Positions 18,855-27,849 of a stretch of 64,000 bases of DNA are shown one piece after another. The DNA is from Glycomyces fuscus (GTDB lineage Bacteria > Actinomycetota > Actinomycetes > Streptosporangiales > Streptosporangiaceae), in NCBI GenBank assembly GCA_002529455.1, contig NYMS01000012.1, positions 124,001-188,000 of the forward strand, read 5' to 3'. Position 1 is the first letter of the stretch. Every line of letters starts with the position of its first letter. Below the pieces are notes generated by a model. The model worked only from the letters and a program-made list of their open reading frames with translations. It was not told the DNA's origin and did no database searches. The position numbers were made by a program, and so were the translations under genes.

Positions 18855-19790
18855 GTGGTGCGCGCCCTTCTCATCATGAACCCCCAGGCCACCACGACCA
18901 CGTCACGCACGCGTGAGGTGATCATGGGAGCCCTGGCGTCGAAGCTGGACGTCACCGTGTCCGAGACCGAGTACCGCGACCACGCGGGCGAGCTGGCCCG
19001 CGAGGCGGCCGGGAACGGGTACGAGCTGGTGCTGAGCCTGGGCGGCGACGGCACCGTCAACGAGGTGGTCAACGGTCTGCTGTCCACCCCGGAGGGGTTC
19101 AGGCGCCCGCGCTACGCGGTCATCCCCGGCGGCAGCGCCAACGTCTTCATCCGCGCCCTGGGCGTGCCCGGCGACCCGGTGGAGGCCACCGGCGTCGTGC
19201 TGGAGGCGGTCCGCGAGGGACGCGAGCGCGAGATCAACCTCGGTCGGATCACCAGCGATCAGGACGACCGCTACTTCACTTTCTGTGCTGGTTTCGGCTG
19301 GGACGCCGATGTGGTCCAGCAGGTGGAGCACGAGCGCGCCAACGGCCGCAAGGCCACTCCGGCGCTGTACGCGGAAGTGGCGGTAAAGCTGTTCTTCCAG
19401 GGGGATATCCGCGATCCGTCACTAAGCGTGGTCAGCCGCGGAAGATCCCTTGTCGGAGCGTATTTCGCGCTCGTCACCAACACCACGCCCTGGACCTACG
19501 CGGGGGCACTGCCGCTTCAACCGACCCCGTCCTCGCGTTTCGATCTGGGCCTGGACGCTTTCGCACTGACCCACTCCTCACACGCGCTCACGGGGTGGAT
19601 CCTTTCCCAAATGTTCTTCCCCAAAGGCCTTCCCGCACGCGGGGACGGCTACGCGACGTGGCATGACCAGGACTCTCTCCAGATCACGTCGTCCCACCCC
19701 AGGGCCTTCCAAATCGACGGTGAATACCTGGGAGACCGCGAACAGGTCAACTTCCACTCTGTACCGAAGGCATTACGAATCATCTGTTAA
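18855..19790 (+). CDS. Diacylglycerol kinase family lipid kinase (YegS/DagK-like)
   Basis: A 311-residue soluble enzyme with the DAGK catalytic fold. MNPQATTTTSRTREVI is the phosphate-binding N-terminal loop and LSLGGDGTVNEVVNGLL holds the GGDGT nucleotide motif; VIPGGSANVFIRALG and the C-terminal FQIDGEYLGDREQVNF are also typical. The family phosphorylates diacylglycerol or related lipids at the membrane face, recycling phospholipid or making phosphatidic acid. GTG 18855 and GTG 18858 are adjacent starts. TAGACT at 18846-18851 lies at -10 distance from 18858, so the mRNA may be leaderless. Confidence 0.9.
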   Translation: MVRALLIMNPQATTTTSRTREVIMGALASKLDVTVSETEYRDHAGELAREAAGNGYELVLSLGGDGTVNEVVNGLLSTPEGFRRPRYAVIPGGSANVFIRALGVPGDPVEATGVVLEAVREGREREINLGRITSDQDDRYFTFCAGFGWDADVVQQVEHERANGRKATPALYAEVAVKLFFQGDIRDPSLSVVSRGRSLVGAYFALVTNTTPWTYAGALPLQPTPSSRFDLGLDAFALTHSSHALTGWILSQMFFPKGLPARGDGYATWHDQDSLQITSSHPRAFQIDGEYLGDREQVNFHSVPKALRIIC

Positions 19791-20086
19791 TTGCGCTGGA
19801 AGATGCCATTCCGAGCCACTGTGACGCACCCGACACACCGAACAGGACCTTTGGCCTCGGGAGCTCTTGCATGGGCCGATCGATCCTGTCACGCTCAAGA
19901 TATCGCCGCGAGTTACGGGCGAGTTAATTGGGGCGCTTCCCACATGGCCGTGGGATGAAACCTGGACGGCCCTCGGCCTGGACACCCTCCGATGGAGCCC
20001 CTCCATCGGGCGCCCCTGCCCGATACGGACACGATCGTGAAAAGCTTCACAAGCCCCCGATCGCCTCACCGTGAGGAGTGGACCGC
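19791..20086 (+). promoter_or_regulatory. Regulatory region of whiB1
   Basis: A 296-bp non-coding region, AT-richer than its neighbours. It includes TGTGACGCACCCGACACA (19820-19837), whose left half matches a CRP-type TGTGA half-site; whiB1 of mycobacteria is controlled by CRP, so this is suggestive only. GAGGAG at 20073-20078 is the ribosome site. Confidence 0.4.
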
Positions 20087-20344
20087 ATGGACTGGCGCCA
20101 TGACGCAGCCTGCCGTGACGAAGACCCCGAACTCTTCTTCCCCATCGGGAACTTCGGCCCCGCACTGATCCAGATCGAAGAGGCCAAGGCGGTCTGTCAG
20201 CGCTGCCCGGTCAGCTCCGCCTGTCTGCGCTGGGCCCTGGAGAACGGCCAGGACGGCGGCGTCTGGGGCGGTACCAGCGAGGACGAGCGCCGCGTGCTCA
20301 AGAAGCGCCGCGGCAGCGCGTACCGCACCATGGTCCGCAGCTAG
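20087..20344 (+). CDS. whiB1: WhiB family iron-sulfur transcriptional regulator WhiB1/WblE
   Basis: An 85-residue [4Fe-4S] protein that binds the primary sigma factor and senses nitric oxide or redox state. The four cluster cysteines are at 9, 37, 40 and 46 (C-x27-C-x2-C-x5-C), and GVWGG followed by SEDERRVLKKRR forms the DNA-binding turn and basic tail. The N-terminus MDWRHDAACRDEDPELFFP is characteristic of WhiB1/WblE rather than other Wbl proteins. ATG 20087 has GAGGAG eight bases upstream. Its convergent neighbour is pdtaS, the arrangement also found in mycobacteria (Rv3219-Rv3220c), which supports the assignment. Confidence 0.95.
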   Translation: MDWRHDAACRDEDPELFFPIGNFGPALIQIEEAKAVCQRCPVSSACLRWALENGQDGGVWGGTSEDERRVLKKRRGSAYRTMVRS

Positions 20345-20363
20345 GCGTCCCGCACGGGACGCC
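20344..20363 (+). terminator. Terminator after whiB1
   Basis: Inverted repeat GGCGTCCCG/CGGGACGCC with a two-base centre, overlapping the last base of the whiB1 stop codon. Confidence 0.65.
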
Positions 20364-20465
20364 CCGGGGGGGTCCCCGCTCGGCGCGGCGGGGACGGCGC
20401 CCGGGGCGGCCGCGGGCGACGGCCCCCGGACCGGCTCCCGCACGTGACCCACGGGAGCCCGCGCC

Positions 20466-22010
20466 TCAGGGCAGCTCCCCCTCCTCCTGCTCCAGCGGCA
20501 GGGTGATCGCCACCTCGGTCCCGCCGCTCTCCTTGGGCTTGATCGCCAGGGTCCCCCCCAGCTCCCCCACGATGAGGGTCCGCACGATCTGCAGGCCCAG
20601 ACTCGTGGTCCCCTCCAGGTCGAAGTCCTCGGGCAGCCCCCCGCCGTCGTCGGAGACGGCCAGCTCCAGGCTGCTCGGCCCCGGGTGGCCCGGCCCCGCG
20701 TCGAAGCGGCGCACCCGCACCTCGATCCGGCCCGGCCCCTGCCCCAGCCCGTGCTCCACGGCGTTCTGCACCAGCTCGGCCAGGACCATCGACAGCGGGG
20801 TCGCCACCAGCGCGTTCAACAGGCCGAAACCGCCTGTCCGGCGCGGCACCACCGCGGTGCCCGTGGAGGAGACCTCCGCCGCCATCTGCATCACCCGGTC
20901 GGCGATGTCGTCGAAGTCCACCACCTCGTCGGGGGTGTGCGAGAGCATCTCGTGCACGATCGCGATGGACCCCACCCGGCCCACCGCCTCGTCCAGCGCC
21001 GCCCGCGCCTCGGGCACGTCCAGGCGCCGCGCCTGGAGGCGCAGCAGGGCCGCCACCGTCTGGAGGTTGTTCTTCACCCGGTGGTGGATCTCCCGGATGG
21101 TGGCGTCCTTGGTCATCAGCTCGCGCTCGCGGCGGCGCAGCTCGGTGACGTCGCGGACCATCACCAGGGCACCGATGCGCACCCCGTCGATGACCAGCGG
21201 GATGGCGCGCAGCTGCACGGTGACCCCGCGCGCGTCCACCTCGGCCTCCTGCGGCGCCCGGCCGCTCGCCGTGTAGGTCAGCGCCTCGTCGCGCGCCTCG
21301 CCCGGAGCCGCCAGCTCCAGCGTGGTGCGGTCCAGGCGCGCCCCCACCAGGTCGGCGGTCAGGCCGAGCCTGCGGTAGGCCGACAGCGCGTTGGGGCTGG
21401 CGTAGACCACCTCGCCGTTCTGGTCCAGGCGCAGCAGCCCGTCGCCGACCCGCGGCGAGCGCACCATCAGGGGCCCCTGGTCGCTGAACGGGAACGCGCC
21501 CTCGGCGATCATCTGGGCCAGGTCGCCCGCGCTCTGGAGGTAGGTCAGCTCCAGGCGGCTGGGCGTGCGCGCCGAGCTGAGGTTGGTACTGCGCTGGATG
21601 ACCCCGATGAGGTTGCCCTGGCGGCGCACCGGAATGGTCTCCTCGCGCACCGGGACGCCGCCCGACCAGTCCGGGTCGCCGTCGCGGCAGATGCGCCCCT
21701 CCGCCCAGGCGCGGTCGATGAGGGCCCTGCGCCCGATCACGCGCGGAGCCGAGCGGGAGGTGACATCGGTCATGTCGTCGCGCAGGACGGTCTCGACCAG
21801 GTCGTCCTGGAAGGCGGTCGGCCCGGTGGTCGGACGCATCTGGGCGATGGCCACCCAGCCGTCGTCCTCGCGCAGACGCACCCACAGCACGAGGTCCGCG
21901 AAGGACAGGTCCGCCAGGAGCTGCCAGTCCGAGACCAGGGAGTGGATCCACTCCAGATCGGCCTGCTTGAGTGACGTATGTCGCCTGATGAGATCACTGA
22001 GGTGAGGCAC
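20466..22010 (-). CDS. pdtaS: PdtaS-like sensor histidine kinase
   Basis: A soluble two-component kinase of 514 residues. An N-terminal GAF-type sensor domain (about 1-145, WLHS-like start, [21 protein letters not shown]-like strand) is followed by a PAS domain (about 165-290, [20 protein letters not shown]). Next come the HisKA_2 dimerisation helix with phospho-acceptor [20 protein letters not shown] (about 315), and the ATPase with N-box [14 protein letters not shown] and G-box VSDDGGGLP. In mycobacteria PdtaS phosphorylates PdtaR, an RNA-binding ANTAR antiterminator, and senses nitric oxide and copper. No PdtaR is in the window. GTG 22010 gives the conserved start. Confidence 0.92.
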   Translation of the reverse strand: MPHLSDLIRRHTSLKQADLEWIHSLVSDWQLLADLSFADLVLWVRLREDDGWVAIAQMRPTTGPTAFQDDLVETVLRDDMTDVTSRSAPRVIGRRALIDRAWAEGRICRDGDPDWSGGVPVREETIPVRRQGNLIGVIQRSTNLSSARTPSRLELTYLQSAGDLAQMIAEGAFPFSDQGPLMVRSPRVGDGLLRLDQNGEVVYASPNALSAYRRLGLTADLVGARLDRTTLELAAPGEARDEALTYTASGRAPQEAEVDARGVTVQLRAIPLVIDGVRIGALVMVRDVTELRRRERELMTKDATIREIHHRVKNNLQTVAALLRLQARRLDVPEARAALDEAVGRVGSIAIVHEMLSHTPDEVVDFDDIADRVMQMAAEVSSTGTAVVPRRTGGFGLLNALVATPLSMVLAELVQNAVEHGLGQGPGRIEVRVRRFDAGPGHPGPSSLELAVSDDGGGLPEDFDLEGTTSLGLQIVRTLIVGELGGTLAIKPKESGGTEVAITLPLEQEEGELP

Positions 22011-22061
22011 TCACAAATCATCCCATGAAGGCGTGCATACTCAAGAGGTACGCACTCGACC

Positions 22062-22077
22062 AGTGGTCCACACCAAT
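22062..22077 (+). promoter_or_regulatory. DasR-responsive element (dre)-like operator
   Basis: AGTGGTCCACACCAAT matches the 16-bp dre consensus (A[C/G]TGGTCTAGACCA[C/G]T) at 13 positions by my count. It sits 77 bp before the dasR start, consistent with self-repression. Confidence 0.65.
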
Positions 22078-22153
22078 CGGCGGCCGCGACACCGCCGTGC
22101 CGGCCACACCGGGAGGGGTGCGCGGCAAGCGCGGGACTCGGCGAAGGAGACTG

Positions 22154-22894
22154 ATGACTGTTCAGCGCACACTGGACGGCAACCCGCGGGTGCCGAAGTA
22201 CTACCAGGTGAAGAAGCAGCTCCTGGAACTGATCGAGGCGATGCCCGCGGGCAACCCGGTGCCCCCGGAGCGGGCCCTGGCCACCCAGTTCGGCACCTCG
22301 CGGACCACCGTGCGCCAGGCGCTCACCGAGATGGTGGTCGAGGGCCGCCTGCTGCGCATCCAGGGCAAGGGCACCTTCGTGGCCAAGCCCAAGGTGGCAC
22401 AGGTCCTCCAGCTCACCAGCTACACCCAGGAGATGCGCGCGCACGGCCTGCACCCCGCCACGCGGATCCTGGACGTGAGCTACATCAACGCCGACGACCA
22501 GCTCGCCGAGCTCCTGGCCATCCGCTCCGGCGGGCGCGTGCTGCGCATCGAGCGGCTGCGGCTCGCCAACGGCGAGCCGATGGCCGTGGAGACGGCCCAC
22601 CTGGCCGCGCGGCGCTTCCCCGGGCTGCGTCGCCAGCTGGACCGCTACGCGTCCCTCTACGAGGCTCTGGCGAGCGCCTACGACGTCTCCCTGGCCGAGG
22701 CGGAGGCCTCGATCGAGACCGTCCTGGCCACACCCAACGAGGCGCGGCTGCTGGGCGTGGACGTGGGCCTGCCGCTGGTGCTGCACTGCCAGCACAGCTT
22801 CGACGGCGACGGGCACCCGGTGGAGTGGGTGCGCTCGCTCTACCGGGGCGACCGGTACAAGTTCGTCACACGCCTGCGTCCGCCCGTGGACTGA
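22154..22894 (+). CDS. dasR: GntR/HutC-family regulator DasR
   Basis: A 246-residue global repressor of chitin and N-acetylglucosamine use. In streptomycetes it also links nutrient state to development and antibiotics, and it is released by glucosamine-6-phosphate. The GntR winged helix is at about 15-80 ([45 protein letters not shown] is the core region), with a UTRA effector domain from about 90 ([48 protein letters not shown]). The pattern agrees closely with streptomycete DasR. ATG 22154 has AAGGAG. nagA, a classical DasR target, is 23 kb away. Confidence 0.93.
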   Translation: MTVQRTLDGNPRVPKYYQVKKQLLELIEAMPAGNPVPPERALATQFGTSRTTVRQALTEMVVEGRLLRIQGKGTFVAKPKVAQVLQLTSYTQEMRAHGLHPATRILDVSYINADDQLAELLAIRSGGRVLRIERLRLANGEPMAVETAHLAARRFPGLRRQLDRYASLYEALASAYDVSLAEAEASIETVLATPNEARLLGVDVGLPLVLHCQHSFDGDGHPVEWVRSLYRGDRYKFVTRLRPPVD

Positions 22895-22927
22895 CCGGCC
22901 GCCGCCCGCGCTGCGGTCCCGCTCCCG

Positions 22928-22952
22928 CCGCGGCGGCCCGGGGCCGCCGCGG
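22928..22952. terminator. Bidirectional hairpin, dasR and HD-domain gene
   Basis: Perfect 12-bp arms CCGCGGCGGCCC and GGGCCGCCGCGG with a 1-base centre (effective loop 3-5), between two convergent genes. Confidence 0.7.
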
Positions 22953-22954
22953 GC

Positions 22955-24292
22955 TCAGAGCCGGGAGAGCACCGTGGCCAGCGCGTCCACGACGCGGGGG
23001 TCGTACTCGCTGTCGGTGTCCATGCGCAGTCGCTCCAGGACCGCGGTGCGGCGCTCGGCGTCGCCGTTGTCGCCGACGAGGTCGTCGAAGGCGTTGGCCA
23101 CCTTGATGATCCGGCTGCCCAGCGGAGGGACGCCCTCGTCCCCGTCCCCGGCGAGGGGCTCGCACTGGCGGCGGACCGTCTCGGCCACGTTGTCCAGGAC
23201 CCCGGTCTCCCGGATGATCGCCGAACCCAGCTCGGCGATGCGCCGCTGCTCCCTCGGTGAGGCGAGCACGGTGGCGCCGCCCGCGATGGGCTCGCGCAGG
23301 GACAGCTGGCCGATGTCGTGCATCAGGGCGGCGTACTCCAGCTCCAGCAGCTCGGCCTCGGCCAGGCCCAGCTCGCAGGCGATCCCGTGCGCCAGGTGGC
23401 TGACCCGGCGCGAGTGCCCGTTCTCCACGTAGCCGCCCACCTCGGTGACCCGCGCCAGCGCCCGGACCGTCTCCAGGTAGGTCCGGCGCACCTCCGCGTG
23501 GCGGCGGAAGGCCACCTGGGAGACCAGCAGCGGGGCGATGAACACCAGCAGCCCGGCCAGCCCGGTCACCGTGCAGGCCAGCGCGATCAGCACGCCGCTG
23601 GAGCCGATCGCCGCCCCGGTGGCGAACTGGGCGCGCAGTTCGTCGCGGACCGCGACGGCCGGGCTGGTGCGCAGGCGCTCGGCCCGCAGCACCGCCGCCA
23701 ACAGGGAGTCCGCCGCCCAGACGAGCATGACCAGCACCGCCATCAGCAGCGTGGCCGTCACCGACGGGCCCGACAGGTGGAGCTGCTCGGCCAGCGGACG
23801 GAAGGCGATCGCGAGCACCGCCGCGACGAGCACCCTGCGGGCCACGTCCTCCACCCGGGGGCTGCGGCCCACGGCGATGTGCGGCAGCTCGCCCAGCGCC
23901 ACGCCCAGGGCGACCACCGCCACCACCTGCCAGGCGGAGTGGTGCAGCGGCCCGGCGCCCAGCGACAGCAGGAACGCGTAGCTGATCGCGCCGGCCGAGG
24001 CGATGGGAGCCACCTCACGGTGGCCCGGCAGGGTGATCCGGGCCAGTTCACCGGCCGCGACGACCAGGCAGAACGCCAGCGCGACATACGGTTCCACGAC
24101 CCCGGTCGAGGCCGTCCACACCAGCGCGGCCAGGGCTCCGGAGCCCACCGCGCCGACCAGTAGCGCGCGCACCGGGCGGGAGGTCCGCCAGATCGACCCG
24201 CGCGGACGCTGGTGGCTCAGGGCCCCGCCCTCGGGGCCGCTCAGCACCGGGCCGGACGACCGGGCCCCGTCCGACTGTCTCTGCGTCATCAT
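22955..24292 (-). CDS. Membrane HD-domain protein with degenerate GYP motif
   Basis: A 445-residue protein with about eight hydrophobic helices (residues 40-270), then a cytosolic HD domain. The metal-binding pair is intact (GHSRRVSHLAHGIAC and ALMHDIGQLSL), but where true HD-GYP enzymes have HHExxDGxGYP this one reads RRQCEPLAGDGDEGVPPLG. It probably lacks normal cyclic-di-GMP hydrolysis and may be regulatory. Its ATG overlaps the stop of the upstream HD-GYP gene (ATGATGA), so the two are translated together and may form a hetero-complex. No close named homologue comes to mind. Confidence 0.85.
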   Translation of the reverse strand: MMTQRQSDGARSSGPVLSGPEGGALSHQRPRGSIWRTSRPVRALLVGAVGSGALAALVWTASTGVVEPYVALAFCLVVAAGELARITLPGHREVAPIASAGAISYAFLLSLGAGPLHHSAWQVVAVVALGVALGELPHIAVGRSPRVEDVARRVLVAAVLAIAFRPLAEQLHLSGPSVTATLLMAVLVMLVWAADSLLAAVLRAERLRTSPAVAVRDELRAQFATGAAIGSSGVLIALACTVTGLAGLLVFIAPLLVSQVAFRRHAEVRRTYLETVRALARVTEVGGYVENGHSRRVSHLAHGIACELGLAEAELLELEYAALMHDIGQLSLREPIAGGATVLASPREQRRIAELGSAIIRETGVLDNVAETVRRQCEPLAGDGDEGVPPLGSRIIKVANAFDDLVGDNGDAERRTAVLERLRMDTDSEYDPRVVDALATVLSRL

Positions 24293-25749
24293 CGGTCACG
24301 CCCGCCCGTCACTGCCTCGGCGGAGGCCGCGGCCTCCTCGGTCGCCTCCGCGGAGGACGGCGCCCCGGCGGCGCGCTCCTCGGCGGGCGCGTCGGCGGAC
24401 ACCTCCCCCTCCGGCTCCCCTGCGCGGTCGGCCTCCTCCACGGAGCGCTCGGCCGCCTCCGACCCGTAGCAGCCGCCCGGCGGCTCGGCGATGTCGGGGG
24501 TCTCCCAGCCCTCGCGCTCGACGGCGCGCACGAGCGCCTCGACCATCCTGGGGTCGAACTGGGTCCCGGCGCAGGCCCGCAGCTCGGCGATGGCGTCCTC
24601 CACCGACCACGCCCTGCGGTAGGAGCGCGTGGAGGTCAGGCAGTCGAAGACGTCGGCGACGCTGATGATGCGCGCGGACTCGGGGATCTCCATCCCGACC
24701 AGGCCCATGGGGTACCCGCGCCCGTCCAGGCGCTCGTGGTGGTGCCGGATCCCGGCCAGGGCCTCGTCCAGGAAGCTGATCTCCCGCACGATCTCGTAGC
24801 CGCGCGTCGGGTGCAGCTTGATGGCCGCGTACTCGTCGTCGGTGAGCTTGCCGGTCTTCTGCAACACCTTGGTGGGTACTCCGAGCTTGCCGATGTCGTG
24901 CAGCATGCCGGCGTAGCGGATCTTCTGCACCCGGTCGGCCGGCATACCCAGTTCCCGGGCGATCATGGCGGCGCCCTCCGCCACGCGCATGCAGTGGCCC
25001 CGGGTGTAGTAGTCCTTGGTCTCCACCGCCTGGCAGAGGGTGGCCAGGGTGGCCTCGTGCGCGCGGGTCTCGTCCAGCTGCTGGGCGAAGGTCCAGCGCG
25101 CGATGAACAGCGGCAGCAGCACCAGCAGCGGCGCGATGAGGCCGACCCCGCCCCAGACCGCGGCGATGGCCAGGCCGAGCATCTGGTAGCCCATGGAGGA
25201 CAGCTCGACCCCCACCAGCGGCCGCCAGTGGAACCGGCCCCGGGAGCCGCCGGGACGGACGACGCCCAGGGTCCACATCAGGACGGCCACGAGCACCGAG
25301 TTGACCAGGGAGTGGGTCAGGACGGCGGCGACGTAGGGGAGGACGATGGCCGGGAAGTCCTCCCGACTCGGTTCCCCCACCGTTCCGCCGAGCAGAAGGT
25401 AGACGTGTCCGGCCGCGTAGGCCGCCAGTGCGAACTGTGCCCCGTTGAACGCCCTCTTGACGAGGTTCTGCCTGCGGACGGCGAGGCAGGAGGCGAAACC
25501 GACCACCGCCGCCCCGACCGGTCCGACCAGGACGACGGCGGCCAGGGAGACCGCCGAACTCGGCGAGATCCCCGCCTTGACGCCCGTCAGGACCGCCGTA
25601 CTGATCGACTCCGCGACCACGAAGAGAATCGCGATCAGGACCAGTGTGTGCAGATCCAGGCCCGCATAGGGACCGATGAGCATGATGGTGACCGCACTGA
25701 CAACGATGATTCCGACGTAGACACGCGCGCCCCCAGGAAGAGCCCGCAC
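24289..25749 (-). CDS. Membrane HD-GYP domain phosphodiesterase
   Basis: A 486-residue protein. An N-terminal membrane region of about seven helices (residues 8-225) is followed by a complete HD-GYP domain: RGHCMRVAEGAAMIARELGM, GMLHDIGKLGVP, KLHPTRGYEIV, IRHHHERLDGRGYPMGL, and SVADVFDCLTSTRSYR. The family hydrolyses cyclic di-GMP to pGpG or GMP. The last 60 residues are Ala/Glu-rich and likely disordered. GTG 25749 is the first start. Upstream lies an unusually AT-rich region with a candidate small ORF. The domain copy downstream (22955-24292) is degenerate, so this is probably the active partner. Confidence 0.9.
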   Translation of the reverse strand: MRALPGGARVYVGIIVVSAVTIMLIGPYAGLDLHTLVLIAILFVVAESISTAVLTGVKAGISPSSAVSLAAVVLVGPVGAAVVGFASCLAVRRQNLVKRAFNGAQFALAAYAAGHVYLLLGGTVGEPSREDFPAIVLPYVAAVLTHSLVNSVLVAVLMWTLGVVRPGGSRGRFHWRPLVGVELSSMGYQMLGLAIAAVWGGVGLIAPLLVLLPLFIARWTFAQQLDETRAHEATLATLCQAVETKDYYTRGHCMRVAEGAAMIARELGMPADRVQKIRYAGMLHDIGKLGVPTKVLQKTGKLTDDEYAAIKLHPTRGYEIVREISFLDEALAGIRHHHERLDGRGYPMGLVGMEIPESARIISVADVFDCLTSTRSYRRAWSVEDAIAELRACAGTQFDPRMVEALVRAVEREGWETPDIAEPPGGCYGSEAAERSVEEADRAGEPEGEVSADAPAEERAAGAPSSAEATEEAAASAEAVTGGRDR

Positions 25750-25805
25750 CCCCGTTCACCCCCCGCCGACGACGACCGGACTGTCATGGTTTCACCGGTT
25801 CTGTT

Positions 25806-25883
25806 CTACCACCAGGACCATCCACTGAAGGCGGTTACCACCCAAATAACACCCATCATGGCGTGGAGCATGCCGACGAACAC
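25806..25883 (-). CDS. Candidate 25-residue Trp-rich peptide (uORF)
   Basis: GTG 25883 follows a GGGGGAGAGGGG ribosome site at 6-base spacing. The peptide is hydrophobic and ends WVVTAFSGWSWW followed by TAG: four tryptophans in the last twelve residues. The stop lies 56 bp before the HD-GYP start. This resembles either a small membrane peptide or a leader peptide whose clustered Trp codons could stall ribosomes. No homologue is known to me, so it may be chance; it lies in the same strand and direction as the HD-GYP gene. Confidence 0.35.
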   Translation of the reverse strand: MFVGMLHAMMGVIWVVTAFSGWSWW

Positions 25884-26436
25884 TGTTGTCCCCTCTCCCC
25901 CGACGCGCACGCACCGACTATTCTCCCCGGGCACGCCGCGTAAATTACCCCATTCGTTGGATATGACGTCCAGTTTAACGGGCAACGGCAGCACCCTGAT
26001 TGCCCCCAACCCGAACTACCTTCGCCACACCCCCTCCCACTGGCACCAAGTTCCGGAATATGGAATTACGAATTCAATTAGTGACACGGTCCCATTACCC
26101 AGAGTCACGAAACCCCCGGAGCCAGGGGAGGGCGAACGCCCGGCGCACGGCCGGTTGCCTTCCCCTCCTCCAGCCATACCCACCAGGCGTGACTACCCCA
26201 GGTAACCACGCACGACAGCCCCCGGAACCGGGAGAAAAATCATTCCGAGTCGGTCACGACTGTCAACGGCCCGGGCGTGCCGGGCGTGTCGAAGGGGAGT
26301 CCGAGAGGGCGGCCGGGAAGACGCCTGACCAAAAACCCACCAGGCACGGGGAATTCGATCTGACATTCCCGCAAAAGCACACAAAAGGCGCACACCACTC
26401 CAGAGCGCACCAACAACGAAACAAGCCACGAAATCC
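25884..26436 (-). other. AT-rich intergenic region upstream of the HD-GYP gene
   Basis: About 550 bp with markedly lower GC than the surrounding genes. It contains AATTCGTAATTCC near 26060 and GGGGTAATTTACG near 25938 (minus strand); the latter could be a -10 region for the HD-GYP operon. I looked for cyclic-di-GMP riboswitch signatures and found none. A reading frame at 26193-26477 lacks a ribosome site and coding bias. Confidence 0.5.
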
Positions 26437-26478
26437 AACAAAAAGGTGGCGGAAGCTGGAATTCCAGCTTCCGCCACC
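26437..26478 (-). terminator. Intrinsic terminator of sigR-rsrA
   Basis: A 34-bp perfect palindrome (26445-26478, half-site GGTGGCGGAAGCTGGAA) is followed on the minus strand by TTTTTGTT. This is a classic stem plus T-tract, 40 bp after the rsrA stop, and one of few with a T-tract in this window. Confidence 0.92.
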
Positions 26479-26517
26479 AGGTGCGCCAGGTTTCGTCGGA
26501 TACCGGGCGCGGTTCCC

Positions 26518-26822
26518 TCAGGAGGGCGTACCGGGGGATTCCGCGCGCGCCTCCCGGGCCAGCTGCTCCGTGCGCGCCCGGGCCAGGCGGCTGAGCACCT
26601 TGTCCCTCAGGTCCATCGGCACCGGATCACAGCCGCAGTGCTTGGCCACGAGCTTCTTCACCGCCTCCTCGAGCCCGTACTCGTCGAGGCAGGGCCCGCA
26701 CCCGTCCAGGTGCTCGCGGACCTGCTCGTAGTTGCCCTCCTCCAGCTCGCCGTCGATGTAGGTGTAGAGCTTGTCGAGCACCTCGCTGCACGGGGTGTCG
26801 CTGTGTTCGCCGTGGCCGCCGC

Positions 26823-26826
<4 letters not shown>
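26518..26826 (-). CDS. rsrA: Mycothiol-system anti-sigma factor RsrA
   Basis: A 102-residue zinc-binding anti-sigma factor of the ZAS family. The metal ligands are His39, Cys43 and Cys46 in HLDGCGPC, with a further cysteine at 13, the same spacing as in streptomycete RsrA. Under disulfide stress the cysteines oxidise, zinc is lost and SigR is released, switching on thioredoxin and mycothiol genes. Its ATG overlaps the sigR stop by four bases (ATGA), so the two are produced in proportion. Confidence 0.95.
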
Positions 26827-27533
<707 letters not shown>

Positions 27534-27668
27534 ACCCCAACGATACGGTCCCATGGCGTGGACCCGCGCATCGGCGCCGCGTGGCGCCGACGCCGTCCCC
27601 TCGCGCTCCAGGCACGTCCCGGCTGTCGGCATGGTCTGTCGGTCCTCCCCGGATACTCGCGTTGTCCC

Positions 27669-27694
27669 GCGCCCGGAGGAGAACCTCCGGGCGC
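27669..27694 (-). other. Hairpin in the sigR 5' untranslated region
   Basis: Perfect 11-bp stem GCGCCCGGAGG/CCTCCGGGCGC with a 4-base loop, starting within about ten bases of the start site predicted from the SigR-type promoter and about 40 bp before ATG 27632. It may protect the 5' end or modulate the long form. Confidence 0.6.
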
Positions 27695-27706
27695 GGTGTA
27701 GGCGAG

Positions 27707-27732
27707 AACAACGCTTCGCGCGCGCTGATTCC
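27707..27732 (-). promoter_or_regulatory. SigR-dependent promoter of the sigR operon
   Basis: On the minus strand GGAAT (27732-27728), exactly 18 bases, then GTT (27709-27707). This is an exact match to the SigR consensus GGAAT-N18/19-GTT and implies positive autoregulation. Confidence 0.9.
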
Positions 27733-27849
27733 GCGCCGCGCGGGGACGAAGGTCCCTCCTTGGGCGAACTTTGTGGTTTGCCTCCGTCATCGGAGGTGAG
27801 GCATGGCAGAGTGCGGGTAGGACACCCTGAGGATGGGAGAGGAGTGCAC

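Noticed and set aside
25750..26436. Cyclic-di-GMP riboswitch ahead of the HD-GYP operon
   Set aside because: I looked for the conserved core of the known class and did not find it on the minus strand.
26193..26477. 94-codon minus-strand frame in the AT-rich gap
   Set aside because: Its beginning lies in the sigR-rsrA terminator palindrome, there is no ribosome site and codon usage is non-coding.
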